This document shows, in pieces, positions 19,887 to 32,365 of a DNA stretch of 64,000 nt. This stretch comes from Oscillospiraceae bacterium (GTDB lineage Bacteria; Bacillota; Clostridia; Oscillospirales; CAG-272), in assembly GCA_015063905.1 (NCBI GenBank), contig SVTF01000001.1:57431-121430 (forward strand), in the 5' to 3' direction. Each line of letters opens with the position of its first letter. Positions within the stretch are counted from its first letter, which is position 1. Both the position numbers and the translations under genes were made by a program. The notes beneath the pieces were generated by a model. That model was given only the letters and a program-made list of their open reading frames with translations. It was not told where the DNA came from and did not search any database.

Positions 19887-20609
19887 TCACTTTTCAGAAA
19901 CAAGACCTATAACCGCAACCGTTACCGCATAGCAAATAACACCAAGCACCGCAACCGACAAGTAATTAATCAACATTGAGATGACTGTTACAACCTTTTG
20001 GGGCGGTCCGGATAAAATCATAGCCCAAGCGTCATTGGCAATCCGACCAAAGAGCTTAGCAATTACAGTTACCACGCCACATGCCTTAGCACATCGCATA
20101 AGCGCGTTGCCTTTGTCATACACCTTGGAAAATGGCAAAAGATCTTTATCATTGCTCTTTTCTATCTTGCGCCTGACAATTGCGATAATTATCCATAGCT
20201 GAAGCATTTCAAGCGCGGTATAGAAGGCAACGGTTGCCAAATCCCAAGGCCAGTCGCGCGGTATCGCCGCATCGTATGTTGCCCATGACATAACGGTGTT
20301 CGCTAAATACTTACAGACAGTAGCCACAGCGAATATACCTACGCATCCGCGGAATTTCCACGGCCCGAAGCGATACATCCCATATATCATAACACCGTAG
20401 AACACAGATATAGACACTAGCTCTATCCCTATTCCCAGATACCGCACAATAGCGGGAAGCACTGTTTTCGCAAACACCACGTTGGCATCAAGACTTAGTC
20501 CCAACGGAGACAGCACAAAGCAACACAGAGCATAAGCAATGGCGAAGCACAGCGATATGATCACATATAGCTTTTTGCGCAAAAGTTTATCATTCTGATC
20601 AATTTTCAT
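19887..20609 (-). CDS. Uncharacterised multi-TM membrane protein
   Basis: Open frame of 240 aa with about 6 hydrophobic segments; no family recognised. Confidence 0.65.
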   Translation of the reverse strand: MKIDQNDKLLRKKLYVIISLCFAIAYALCCFVLSPLGLSLDANVVFAKTVLPAIVRYLGIGIELVSISVFYGVMIYGMYRFGPWKFRGCVGIFAVATVCKYLANTVMSWATYDAAIPRDWPWDLATVAFYTALEMLQLWIIIAIVRRKIEKSNDKDLLPFSKVYDKGNALMRCAKACGVVTVIAKLFGRIANDAWAMILSGPPQKVVTVISMLINYLSVAVLGVICYAVTVAVIGLVSEK

Positions 20610-20632
20610 AAGACACCTCTATAAGACCGACG

Positions 20633-21808
20633 TCACTTTATTTCTTTCAAAAACGACTCGATCCTTGTAAGAGCCTCTTTTATATGCTCTGTCGAATAGC
20701 AATACGATGCTCTGACAAAGCCTTCTCCGCTTTCTCCAAACGCGCTGCCCGGCACTACTGCCACCTTCTTTTCCCGAAGCAAGCTCTCGCAAAAATCATT
20801 GCTGTTCATGCCCGATATTTTTATGGATGGGAATGCATAAAACGCACCCTTTGGCTCAAAGCAGGTCATACCTATCCTGTTAAATCCGTTAACCATAAGT
20901 CTGCGGCGCATATCATATTCCGCAAGCATTTCTCTTATGTCCTCATCACCGTGGCGCAATGCCTCCACGGAAGCATACTGCGAGGTCGTAGGCGCGCTCA
21001 TTATTGCAAACTGATGTATTTTGGTCATCTGATTAATAATCGGCGCAGGACCGCAGGCATATCCCATTCTCCATCCGGTCATGGAATATGTTTTTGAAAA
21101 ACCGTTTATTACGACAGTTCTCTCCCTCATTCCATCAAGTGACGCAATGGATACGTGATTTTTGCCGCCGTACGTCAATTCCGAATATATTTCATCAGAC
21201 ACCACGCAGATATCGGTATTGCGCAAAATATCCGCAATGGGCTCCATATCCTCTTTTCCCATTATTGCGCCCGTAGGATTACAAGGAAAAGGAAATACCA
21301 ATAATTTTGTCTTTTCGGAAATAGCCGCGCGAAGCTCCTCAGCAGTCAAGCGGAAATCGTTCTCCGCCTTGAGCTGAAGCAGAACGGGAATTCCTCCGGC
21401 AAGGCGCACGATAGGCTCATAGCAAACAAAGCTTGGCTGAGGTATGATCACCTCATCACCCGCGGATACTATAGCACGTATAGTCGCGTCTATTCCCTCA
21501 CTTCCGCCTACGGTAACCAAAGTCTCATCAGACGCAGAATACTCAAGCCCATATCTGCGATTGAGATATGCGCATATCTCTACTCTAAGCTCCATAAGTC
21601 CGGCATTGGACGTATACCTCGTCTTGCTGCCCTCAAGCGACTTTATTCCCGCGCGTCGTATATGCCATGGAGTTGGAAAATCAGGCTCTCCAACACCCAG
21701 CGATATGACATCGTCCATAGTTGCGGCAATGTCAAAAAACTTCCTTATACCCGACGGCTTTATGTCACACGTTACCGTTGGGTTTAGTATCTTGCTGTAG
21801 TCTATCAT
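20633..21808 (-). CDS. PLP-dependent class I/II aminotransferase
   Basis: 'ISLGVGEPDFPTPWHIRRAGIKSLEGSKTRYTSNAGL', 'FPFPCNPTGAIM', 'VINGFSKTYSMTGWRMGY'. Confidence 0.95.
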   Translation of the reverse strand: MIDYSKILNPTVTCDIKPSGIRKFFDIAATMDDVISLGVGEPDFPTPWHIRRAGIKSLEGSKTRYTSNAGLMELRVEICAYLNRRYGLEYSASDETLVTVGGSEGIDATIRAIVSAGDEVIIPQPSFVCYEPIVRLAGGIPVLLQLKAENDFRLTAEELRAAISEKTKLLVFPFPCNPTGAIMGKEDMEPIADILRNTDICVVSDEIYSELTYGGKNHVSIASLDGMRERTVVINGFSKTYSMTGWRMGYACGPAPIINQMTKIHQFAIMSAPTTSQYASVEALRHGDEDIREMLAEYDMRRRLMVNGFNRIGMTCFEPKGAFYAFPSIKISGMNSNDFCESLLREKKVAVVPGSAFGESGEGFVRASYCYSTEHIKEALTRIESFLKEIK

Positions 21809-22287
21809 AACAGATATGTTCCTCTGTCATCCTTACTGGTGCCTATCAACTCAACGTCAAGCTCCTTGTATCTGCGGAGAACAAAATGAGTTGCGGTAGA
21901 GGTTACCTCCTTCATTGTAGCCAATTCCTTAGACACAAACATAGCTACCTCCTGGAAGGTCTTTCCCTTTACGATAACGCAAAGATCGTAAGATCCCGAC
22001 ATAAGATAGACAGTCTCTACCTCTTTGTACTTCATTATCGTCTCAGCAACCTGCTCAAAGCCATACTTGTCCTGAGGAATTACCTTAAGCTCGATAACCG
22101 CGGAAACAAAAGCATTGTCAAGCTTTTCCCAGTCTATGACCGCCTTGTATCCTCTGATAAGCCCTGCCTCTTCAAGCTCTTTTATATCCGATTTGACAAC
22201 GTCATAGGATAGCCCTGTCATGGTTGCTATATCCTCAACCGAGCAGCGCGCGTTGTCTGCCAATATTTTAAGTACCGACATGTTCAT
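21805..22287 (-). CDS. Lrp/AsnC-family transcriptional regulator
   Basis: N-terminal HTH 'KILADNARCSVEDIATMTGLSYDVVKSDIKELEEAGLIRGYKAVIDW' and RAM-like C-terminus; 4-bp overlap with the downstream aminotransferase. Confidence 0.92.
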   Translation of the reverse strand: MNMSVLKILADNARCSVEDIATMTGLSYDVVKSDIKELEEAGLIRGYKAVIDWEKLDNAFVSAVIELKVIPQDKYGFEQVAETIMKYKEVETVYLMSGSYDLCVIVKGKTFQEVAMFVSKELATMKEVTSTATHFVLRRYKELDVELIGTSKDDRGTYLL

Positions 22288-22374
22288 AACTTCATCCTCC
22301 GTTTATAGCGTATGGGGGCGCAAGCAATACTGCTTACACCCCCGTAAATTTGGCACAGCTTGCCAAGGTAATTA

Positions 22375-22782
22375 TCAGATGTACTTCTTTACAAGATCGC
22401 TTGCTTCCTCTGCGGGAATAGACGACGTGATAACAACGTTTACACCAAGCTTGGTAGTAAGCTCATCAACTTCCTTAACAAAGGTCTCAAAGCCAGCAAT
22501 ATCATTATTTGATATCTTGAGTGCGGAATCTATAAAGAGGTCGGTAACGTCGTGGTTGCTGGCAAGAATACCCGCTACGAAGCCATAAAGAGCCTCTGCG
22601 TCGAAAATTAGATACTCATTGGTATTGATAAGACGAACGCTGTACTTAATATCAAAGCGGAGACCCACTCCCTTTTCGATACATACTACAGTTCCCTCTG
22701 TCTTGTCGGCAGCCTCGTTGACCATGGAAATGAGTGTCTTTGTCTTACCTGTTCCCTTAACGCCGATAATCAATTTAAGCAT
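22375..22782 (-). CDS. Small P-loop NTPase-like protein of unknown function
   Basis: MLKLIIGVKGTGKTKTLISMVNEAA (Walker A GVKGTGKT) and a possible Walker B 'DLFIDSALKI'. Start chosen at the internal Met preceded by gaggaggac. Confidence 0.75.
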   Translation of the reverse strand: MLKLIIGVKGTGKTKTLISMVNEAADKTEGTVVCIEKGVGLRFDIKYSVRLINTNEYLIFDAEALYGFVAGILASNHDVTDLFIDSALKISNNDIAGFETFVKEVDELTTKLGVNVVITSSIPAEEASDLVKKYI

Positions 22783-22915
22783 AATGTCCTCCTCGCCGCC
22801 AAAGACGGCTTTTTTTATTCGTAATCCTGCGAAATGCCGCAAAGTGTATTACTGTAACTGTATTATAGCATAGTTTACAGACTTTTGCAAGGGCAAACTG
22901 GAAATTTGTATAAAA

Positions 22916-24253
22916 TTATTTCAGCTTTTCCTCAAGCTCTGCTCTCATAGCCTCATAGCCGGGCTTTCCAAGCAGCGCAAACATATTTTTCTTGTAAGCC
23001 TCTACTCCGGGCTGATTGAAGGGATTAACTCCGAGCATATATCCCGAAAGCGCACAGGCAAGCTCAAAGAAATAGAAAATGTATCCGAGAGAATAAGTGC
23101 TTCTGTCCTTCATTTCGATCAAAACGTTGGGAACTCCGCCGTCTACGTGAGCCAAAAGCGTACCCAGCATAGCGGTCTTCTTAACCGTGTTGAGATCGAC
23201 TCCTGCAAGGAAGTTAAGACCGTCAATATTATTGGGGTCATTGGGAATCTTAAATTCTATTCCATTGTCCTCAACGGAAATAACGGTTTCAAAGAGGTTT
23301 CTATTTCCCTCCTGAATATACTGACCGAGTGAGTGCAGATCTGTTGAGAAGATGACGGATGCGGGGAAAATGCCTCTTTGATCCTTACCCTCGCTCTCGC
23401 CGTAAAGCTGTTTCCACCACTCGTTTAGCATCTTTGCATAAGACTCATAGCCTACAAGTATTTCGGTAGTTTTACCCTTGCGGTAAAGAATATTTCTGAT
23501 TGCCGCATATTTGTAAGCATCGTTCTTATTGATGTCTTCATCGCGATAAGCCAAACGGGCATCGTTGGCTCCATTCATGAGCGCATCGATATCGATGCCG
23601 GCAACCGCGATAGGAAGAAGACCCACAGCGGTAAGCACCGAGAAGCGTCCGCCAACGTCATCCGGAACGACAAAGGTCTCGTATCCAGCCTTATCGGAAA
23701 AGCTCTTAAGCGTTCCCTTGGCTCTGTCGGTAGTAACGAAGATACGGTCCTTAGCTCCCTCTTTTCCGTACTTGCTCTCAAGCAGCTCGCGGAACACGCG
23801 GAAGGACACCGCGGGCTCAGTGGTCGTTCCCGACTTTGAGATAACGTTGATGCACACATCGCGTCCCTCGCAAAGCTCAAGCACCTCTGCCATAGATACC
23901 GCACTTATATCACATCCCGCAAAGTAGATATCGGGTGTGTCCTTTTTGAGATTGTTATAATTGGACGACTTAAGGAATTCGATAGCAGCGCGCGCTCCGA
24001 GATAAGAGCCGCCGATACCGATAACGATGAAAACGTCACAGCTCTTTTTGATCTTCTCCGCCGCGACCTTTATTCTCGCAAATTCTTCTTTGTCATAATT
24101 CTCGGGAAGGTCTATCCAACCGAGAAAATCGCTTCCCGCGCCGCTTCTGTCAACTATTTGACGGTGAGCCGCGCTGACAGCGCTCTGTATATTCTTATAC
24201 TCGTGCTCCGAGATGAAATTTGACAGATATTTGTCACTAAGCTTTACAGACAT
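22916..24253 (-). CDS. pgi: Glucose-6-phosphate isomerase
   Basis: '[20 protein letters not shown]', '[16 protein letters not shown]', '[23 protein letters not shown]'. Confidence 0.97.
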   Translation of the reverse strand: MSVKLSDKYLSNFISEHEYKNIQSAVSAAHRQIVDRSGAGSDFLGWIDLPENYDKEEFARIKVAAEKIKKSCDVFIVIGIGGSYLGARAAIEFLKSSNYNNLKKDTPDIYFAGCDISAVSMAEVLELCEGRDVCINVISKSGTTTEPAVSFRVFRELLESKYGKEGAKDRIFVTTDRAKGTLKSFSDKAGYETFVVPDDVGGRFSVLTAVGLLPIAVAGIDIDALMNGANDARLAYRDEDINKNDAYKYAAIRNILYRKGKTTEILVGYESYAKMLNEWWKQLYGESEGKDQRGIFPASVIFSTDLHSLGQYIQEGNRNLFETVISVEDNGIEFKIPNDPNNIDGLNFLAGVDLNTVKKTAMLGTLLAHVDGGVPNVLIEMKDRSTYSLGYIFYFFELACALSGYMLGVNPFNQPGVEAYKKNMFALLGKPGYEAMRAELEEKLK

Positions 24254-24385
24254 CTTTTTGTCTCCTTTTCTTTTGCCATAAACGTATCCGCTCACTAAAA
24301 ACCCGCTTGCGGATCAAAAATAATACGAAATTGATTATATCATAATTTTTTCAATATTGCAATAGCTTTTTCGCCGATTTATCCC

Positions 24386-25600
24386 TTATTTCAACAAAAA
24401 TTTCGCCATTATTCGAAGCCACAGCTCCGAGAAGCTTATCTTTAGTATGTCCTCTGCTGCATACACGTCACGAGTTCCAATTTCTTTACCGTCAATTGCG
24501 AACGTGACCTTACCCAACACGTCTCCCTGCTTTATGGGCGCACTTACACTTTGGGGCAACTCTATTTTGTACGTTACCTTTGAAACCTCGCTCTTAGGGA
24601 GTGTATGTTCAAATGCGTCATATTGGATACTTACACTGTCCTTGACACCGCAAGTGACCTTTATATTTTCAAGCTTCTGCGGGGCATGCGTATATACTCC
24701 GTAATTTGCAAAGCCATAGTCGAGCAGCTTTATGGCAAGGGAGTTTCTTATATCTCTCGTTTCCGCACCCATTATTACACATATCAGCGAAACACCGTCA
24801 CGCTCGGCAGTAGCACTTATGCAAAAGCCCGCCTTTGACGTTGACCCCGTTTTAAGCCCAGTACATCCTCGGTAAAACCTAACCAACCTGTTGGTATTCG
24901 TTAGTCCGAACATGCCGCCCCTTATGGTATCCATCCATATAGAGCTGTACTCAAGTATTTTTTCATGCTTTATTAGCTCCCGTGACATTATCGCTATATC
25001 GCGGGCGCTTGTCAGGTGGCTTTCTACAGTATCGTCAAGTCCGTTCGTATTCTCAAAGCTTGTATTCTTCATTCCGAGCTGCGCGGCGCGCTCATTCATC
25101 TGTCTGACGAACGCCTCCTCGCTTCCCGATACGAATTCCGCAAGCGCGCATGCCGCATCGTTAGCAGAAGATATAACCACGCTCTTGAGCATATCTTCAA
25201 CACTCATCTGCTCCCCCTCTTTAAGATATATCTGCGATCCTCCCATGCTTGCCGCGTGAGCGCTTGCCGTCACCGTGTCGTCAAGACTTATCTTGCCCTG
25301 CTCTATCGCTTCCATAACAAGCAAAAGTGTCATAATTTTCGTCACGGATGCGGGTGGAAAAGCCTCGTCTGCGTTTTGCTCAAAAAGAACGGCACCCGTT
25401 CCCGCCTCCATAAGTATGGCGCTCTTGCAGTCGAGTGTCATATCAAATGCTTGATCATTGGTCGGCACAACGGTATAAGCAGAATGCTCGCTATTTGTAT
25501 TATTTACACTATTGCCCGTTGCCGATGCGGAAAGTGACACCATGGAAAATGCCACCAGGACGGAAAGAAATATTGCCGCCGCTCTTTTCAAAACTAACAT
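24386..25600 (-). CDS. D-alanyl-D-alanine carboxypeptidase (DacF-like)
   Basis: Signal peptide; SxxK 'PPASVTKIMTLLLV', SxN 'SSANDAACALAEFVSGSEEAFVRQMNERA', KTG 'GLKTGSTSKAGFCISATAERDG'. Confidence 0.95.
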   Translation of the reverse strand: MLVLKRAAAIFLSVLVAFSMVSLSASATGNSVNNTNSEHSAYTVVPTNDQAFDMTLDCKSAILMEAGTGAVLFEQNADEAFPPASVTKIMTLLLVMEAIEQGKISLDDTVTASAHAASMGGSQIYLKEGEQMSVEDMLKSVVISSANDAACALAEFVSGSEEAFVRQMNERAAQLGMKNTSFENTNGLDDTVESHLTSARDIAIMSRELIKHEKILEYSSIWMDTIRGGMFGLTNTNRLVRFYRGCTGLKTGSTSKAGFCISATAERDGVSLICVIMGAETRDIRNSLAIKLLDYGFANYGVYTHAPQKLENIKVTCGVKDSVSIQYDAFEHTLPKSEVSKVTYKIELPQSVSAPIKQGDVLGKVTFAIDGKEIGTRDVYAAEDILKISFSELWLRIMAKFLLK

Positions 25601-25690
25601 AAAACATCACCTCTCGCAAAATTATATTTTGACAAGGGGTGATGTTATGAATTTATTTTGTGATATTATGATGCGGACGAGCTTTTTTTG

Positions 25691-26245
25691 TTACTTTTTG
25701 CTTGTCCTTTTCTTGCGTGCCGCTTTATTGACCGCCTTTATATGCTCAAATGTCTCCTTTTCTCCCTTTTGAGCCAGCATATTGAGCCATTCTTCAAGTG
25801 TATCTGCGGTATTTGGATGCATTTTCGCTCTCGCGTTTCCATGAAGATAATAATTCAGCGCAGAGCTGTCCGTATATTTGTCGCCTTGATATATCTTGCT
25901 TGCGGCAACTCTATCGCAAAACATTTCCGTAATGTACCTCAGGGGCATAGGAACAGGCTCATATCGGTGCGTCTGCATATTAAGATCTACCCAATACTCA
26001 AAATGATGCTTGTTGCGACCTTTATGATGCATCCAAGCAAGCGAATACCCGAAAAGCTCCCTTTCTTTTTCATTCGGGCTTCTATTTCCAAGATAGTATT
26101 TCGCGCCTGATATAAACTCCGCGGGACTGTATTTAGAGAGATCGTGAAACAATCCCTGCCATCCGATACCCGCGCGGAAGCAATGCGCTATCACGCGGTG
26201 TCGATGTTTGGTTATAGTTACAAAATGCTTTATAGGATGAGCCAT
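25691..26245 (-). CDS. DUF5662-family protein
   Basis: 'GWQGLFHDLSKYSPAEF...KYYLGNRSPNEKERELFGYSLAWMHHKGRNKHHFEYW'. Confidence 0.8.
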   Translation of the reverse strand: MAHPIKHFVTITKHRHRVIAHCFRAGIGWQGLFHDLSKYSPAEFISGAKYYLGNRSPNEKERELFGYSLAWMHHKGRNKHHFEYWVDLNMQTHRYEPVPMPLRYITEMFCDRVAASKIYQGDKYTDSSALNYYLHGNARAKMHPNTADTLEEWLNMLAQKGEKETFEHIKAVNKAARKKRTSKK

Positions 26246-26266
26246 TTTGCCTTTCCTTTCAAGTAA

Positions 26267-27082
26267 TTATGCTTTTTTGAACGGAGATACGAATTCCACC
26301 TTTTCTAAAAGACGAAGTCCCTTATGTGCCGCTACGAGGTCCTCTGCCTGACGGAGCGCGCCCGCGTTGCAAACGTTCTCTGGAAAATGAGCGTCGCTTC
26401 CCATCACCACGTCGCAACCTATTCTGTTTGCAAGCTGCCAGAACTGCAGCGTGGGATAATTACGCAGCTGCTGCATGCCGTAAAAGTTTATCTCAAGCGG
26501 TATTTTATGCTCGTTTGCGCAGTTTATCAGTCTTGTCATCTCACGCTCGTATATTTCAATAAAGCCGTAATACCAACAAAGATCGGGGTGGCAAAGATAG
26601 GTAAACTTACCCGTTTTTATCGCCTCGATGACAAGATCAACGTATTTTTTAAGCACATCCTCGGATCTCGTCTGATATGCAAACCACCAAGGATCCTTGG
26701 CTTTATCAAAGTGCTGCCCCAATATAAGATAATCTATGGGATACTGCGATATAAACGAGATAAAGCTATCGAACAGCTCGGGCACGTATTCTACCTCAAA
26801 TCCTATGTGGATATTTATATCGTTTTTATATTCCTCTCGCAGCTTGAGCAAGGTATTTACATAATCCTCTGTCTGTGCCAATGTCATTCTTACGCTCTGA
26901 ACTTCAGCGTAATCCTTAGGGTCATCACCCTCGGGGATGGGCATCGGGCAATGATCTGCAAAGCCCATATCGCGAAAGCCCGCCTTTATCGCGTTTTCTA
27001 CGTATATTCTTTCATCATCGGGTGCGGCGTGACCGCAACGGAAGGTATGTGTGTGGTAATTTGCTATCATAATGCTCTCCAT
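26267..27082 (-). CDS. PHP-domain phosphohydrolase, histidinol-phosphatase-like
   Basis: 'NYHTHTFRCGHA', 'GFADHCPMPIPEGDDP', 'YLCHPDLCWY', 'VVMGSDAHFPENV'. Confidence 0.88.
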   Translation of the reverse strand: MESIMIANYHTHTFRCGHAAPDDERIYVENAIKAGFRDMGFADHCPMPIPEGDDPKDYAEVQSVRMTLAQTEDYVNTLLKLREEYKNDINIHIGFEVEYVPELFDSFISFISQYPIDYLILGQHFDKAKDPWWFAYQTRSEDVLKKYVDLVIEAIKTGKFTYLCHPDLCWYYGFIEIYEREMTRLINCANEHKIPLEINFYGMQQLRNYPTLQFWQLANRIGCDVVMGSDAHFPENVCNAGALRQAEDLVAAHKGLRLLEKVEFVSPFKKA

Positions 27083-27201
27083 TTAGGGTTTCGAGTTTCA
27101 CTCCGATAATTATATCACTTTTGTATCCGTTTGTCCACAATTCGAGAAAATTTATTAAAAATATTTTGCGGGAAAGAAAAACCTCTTCCCCGCAAATCTT
27201 T

Positions 27202-30039
27202 TTATTTGTTCAGCATTTTTTTAAGATACAGTCCCGTGTAGGACGTGGGATGCTGCGCGACCTCCTCGGGCGTTCCCTCGGCAACGATGCGTCCGCCGCC
27301 GTCGCCTCCCTCGGGGCCTAAATCGATGATATGATCGGCGCACTTGATAACGTCGAGATTATGCTCGATGACAAGCACGGTGTTGCCCGCGTCGGCTATC
27401 ATCTCAAGCACCTCCAGAAGCTTGGCAACGTCTGCGGTATGCAGTCCCGTCGTAGGCTCGTCGAGAATGTATATCGTCTTGCCCGTGCTACGCTTTGCAA
27501 GCTCGGTTGCAAGCTTGACTCTCTGCGCCTCGCCGCCCGAAAGCGTTGTGGACGACTGACCTATCTTTATATATCCGAGTCCCACGTCGTAGAGCGTTTT
27601 GAGCTTGCGCGTGATCTTGGGCAGACCGTCAAAGAAGGTAAGTCCCTCCTCGACTGTCATATCAAGCACCTCGAAAATATTTTTGCCTTTATATTTGACC
27701 TCAAGGGTATCTGCGTTGTAGCGTCTTCCCTTGCACACGTCACACTTGACGTAGACGTCGGGCAAGAAGTGCATCTCAATACACTTTACACCGTCGCCCT
27801 CGCACGCCTCACAGCGTCCGCCCTTGACGTTAAAGGAAAATCTGCCCGCGCCATAACCGCGCGCCTTGGAATCCTTCGTGGATGCAAACAGATCGCGGAT
27901 GTCGGTAAACAGTCCCGTATATGTCGCGGGATTGGAGCGCGGAGTGCGCCCGATGGGGCTTTGGTCGATGCAGATGACCTTGTCAAGATGCTCAAGTCCC
28001 AAAACGTCCTCGCATTTGCCGGGATATGCTATCGCGCGGTTGAGATCGTGCGCGAGCTTTGGATAAAGTATGCCGTTGACGAGAGAGGATTTTCCGCTTC
28101 CCGAAACACCCGTCACGCAGACGAATTTTCCAAGCGGTATGTTTACGTCGATATTCTTTAAGTTATGCTCCGCCGCGCCCTTGACGCAAAGATAATTTCC
28201 ATTACCCTCGCGGCGCTTTTCGGGTATCGCGATCTTGCGTCTTCCCGACAGATACGCGCCCGTGATGGAATCGGCGTTTTGCTTTATTTCATCGGGGGTT
28301 CCGCAAGCCACGACCTGTCCACCGTGTACGCCTGCACCCGGGCCTATATCTACGATATAATCGGACTCCTCCATAGTTTCCTCGTCATGCTCAACCACTA
28401 TGACCGTATTACCGAGGTCACGCAGCTTTTTGAGCGTTGCGATGAGCTTGGAATTATCTCTTTGGTGCAATCCGATGCTGGGCTCGTCAAGAATATAAAG
28501 CACGCCGACGAGCGACGAGCCTATCTGCGTTGCAAGTCTTATTCTCTGCGCCTCGCCGCCCGAAAGCGTTCCCGCCTTGCGCGACATGGTCAGATAGTCA
28601 AGTCCAACGCTAACGAGGAATCCAAGCCTTGCCTTTATCTCCTTGATGATCTCGCGTGCGATGGCGTTTTCCGTTTCGGTGAGCTTGAGGTTGCACACGA
28701 AATCCAGCGCGTCCTTTATCGACATCGAGCAAAGCCCGTGAATGTTGACACCACCTACCGTGACGGCAAGCGACATTGGATTAAGTCTCTGTCCGTGGCA
28801 ATGCTCGCAGTCGCTCTCCTCGATAAACTGCTCGTAATATTCGGGACTCATTCCGAATTGAAGCCTCTGCTCCATCATTCTTATAACGCCGTCAAACTTG
28901 GCGGCTTTCCTATGCGCCTCGCCGCCAAAATAGCGCACGACGTCGTAGGTCTCGTCGCCCGTACCATGCAAAAGCGCGTTATAAGCCTTGTCCGAAAACT
29001 CGCTTATGGGCATATCAAGCGTGAATCCAAAGCGCTCGCCGACCGCGCGGAAAAGCGGTCCGTTCCAGCTCTCCTCCTCGAGAGACTTGAAGCCGTTTAC
29101 ATTTATCGCGCCCTCGGAAAGCGAAAGCTTTTTATTGGGAATAACTCTGTTAAGTGCAATTTTTCTGGTATCGCCGAGTCCCGAGCAATGCGGACACGCG
29201 CCCTGCGGATTGTTAAACGAGAACATTCGGGGCTCAAATTCACCCACCGAAATGCCATGCTCCTCGCAGGCGTAGGACTGCGAAAACGTAAGCTCGCCGC
29301 CCTCGTTCTCCTCTTGCCCACGCTTGACGGGTACTACGATAAGATGCCCATCCGCAAGATTCAGCGCGGTCTCTACCGAATCGGCAAGGCGGGGACGTAT
29401 TCCCTCGCGCATAACAAGTCGGTCGACAACTATCTCGATGGAGTGCTTTTTGTTTTTATCCAGCTTTATCTCCTCGGAAAGCTCGTAAAGATTTCCGTCC
29501 ACGCGTACACGAACGTAGCCGCTTTTTTTAGCGTCGGCAAACACCTTTTCGTGCATTCCCTTCTGCGCTCTGACAACGGGCGCAACTACCAAAAATCGCT
29601 CGCCCTCGGAAAGCTGCATTATTCTCTCGATTATGGTGTCCGTGCTTTGTCTTCTTATCTCCTTGCCGCAAACGGGACAGTGCGGAATACCGATGCGCGC
29701 GTACAAAAGGCGCAGATAATCGTATATTTCGGTCACCGTTCCGACTGTGGAACGCGGGTTTTGCGAGGTGGTCTTCTGGTCTATCGATATGGCGGGCGAA
29801 AGACCGTCTATCGAATCCACGTCGGGCTTGTCAAGCTGGCCCAAAAACATTCTCGCATAGCTTGAAAGCGACTCGACAAACCGTCTATGCCCCTCGGCAT
29901 ACACGGTATCAAATGCAAGCGACGATTTTCCGCTGCCCGAAAGTCCCGATAAGACAACCAGCTTGTCGCGCGGTATCGTCACGTCAATATTCTTCAAATT
30001 GTGGACGCGTGCGCCCTTGATAACTATATTTTTATCCAT
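27202..30039 (-). CDS. uvrA: Excinuclease ABC subunit A
   Basis: '[42 protein letters not shown]', two ABC signatures [21 protein letters not shown], zinc-binding Cys pairs. Confidence 0.99.
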   Translation of the reverse strand: MDKNIVIKGARVHNLKNIDVTIPRDKLVVLSGLSGSGKSSLAFDTVYAEGHRRFVESLSSYARMFLGQLDKPDVDSIDGLSPAISIDQKTTSQNPRSTVGTVTEIYDYLRLLYARIGIPHCPVCGKEIRRQSTDTIIERIMQLSEGERFLVVAPVVRAQKGMHEKVFADAKKSGYVRVRVDGNLYELSEEIKLDKNKKHSIEIVVDRLVMREGIRPRLADSVETALNLADGHLIVVPVKRGQEENEGGELTFSQSYACEEHGISVGEFEPRMFSFNNPQGACPHCSGLGDTRKIALNRVIPNKKLSLSEGAINVNGFKSLEEESWNGPLFRAVGERFGFTLDMPISEFSDKAYNALLHGTGDETYDVVRYFGGEAHRKAAKFDGVIRMMEQRLQFGMSPEYYEQFIEESDCEHCHGQRLNPMSLAVTVGGVNIHGLCSMSIKDALDFVCNLKLTETENAIAREIIKEIKARLGFLVSVGLDYLTMSRKAGTLSGGEAQRIRLATQIGSSLVGVLYILDEPSIGLHQRDNSKLIATLKKLRDLGNTVIVVEHDEETMEESDYIVDIGPGAGVHGGQVVACGTPDEIKQNADSITGAYLSGRRKIAIPEKRREGNGNYLCVKGAAEHNLKNIDVNIPLGKFVCVTGVSGSGKSSLVNGILYPKLAHDLNRAIAYPGKCEDVLGLEHLDKVICIDQSPIGRTPRSNPATYTGLFTDIRDLFASTKDSKARGYGAGRFSFNVKGGRCEACEGDGVKCIEMHFLPDVYVKCDVCKGRRYNADTLEVKYKGKNIFEVLDMTVEEGLTFFDGLPKITRKLKTLYDVGLGYIKIGQSSTTLSGGEAQRVKLATELAKRSTGKTIYILDEPTTGLHTADVAKLLEVLEMIADAGNTVLVIEHNLDVIKCADHIIDLGPEGGDGGGRIVAEGTPEEVAQHPTSYTGLYLKKMLNK

Positions 30040-30048
30040 TTTCTTCTT

Positions 30049-30180
30049 GGAAAACTTTTAGTAAAAAGGTTTTCCAAACCTTTCAAAAACTTACACCCAG
30101 TATATAAAAAACGGAGTATCATTTATTGCGTGAAGGTTTTTGGAGAGCTCGAGAACCTTTTTCCTAAAAAGGTTCTCGAG
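30049..30180. repeat. Two intergenic hairpins between uvrB stop and uvrA start
   Basis: ggaaaac...gttttcc (30049-30075) and perfect 15-bp stem ctcgagaaccttttt/aaaaaggttctcgag with 3-nt loop (30148-30180). Confidence 0.8.
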
Positions 30181-30187
30181 CGCGTCC

Positions 30188-32167
<1,980 letters not shown>

Positions 32168-32365
32168 AAGCGACTCCTTTCTTTTGCATGGCGCGCAAAA
32201 AATGAAACTTCCGTTCGATTTTGTGCTTTTTTATTATACCATAAAAGTTTTTAAATGTAAAGATATTTTTGGCATTTTTTATTGTTAATATATACCTTTT
32301 TCATGCTTGGAAAAAGAATAGGAGCAACAACCGTGCCAATCGATCGTTGCCCTATACATATTATC

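Noticed and set aside
28165-29865. 566-aa plus-strand ORF opposite uvrA (also 27331..28161 and 30743..31546 opposite uvrA/uvrB)
   Set aside because: Shadow ORFs caused by GC-rich codon bias in the unmistakable UvrA/UvrB genes; Arg/Leu/Ala-rich with no domain logic and no RBS.
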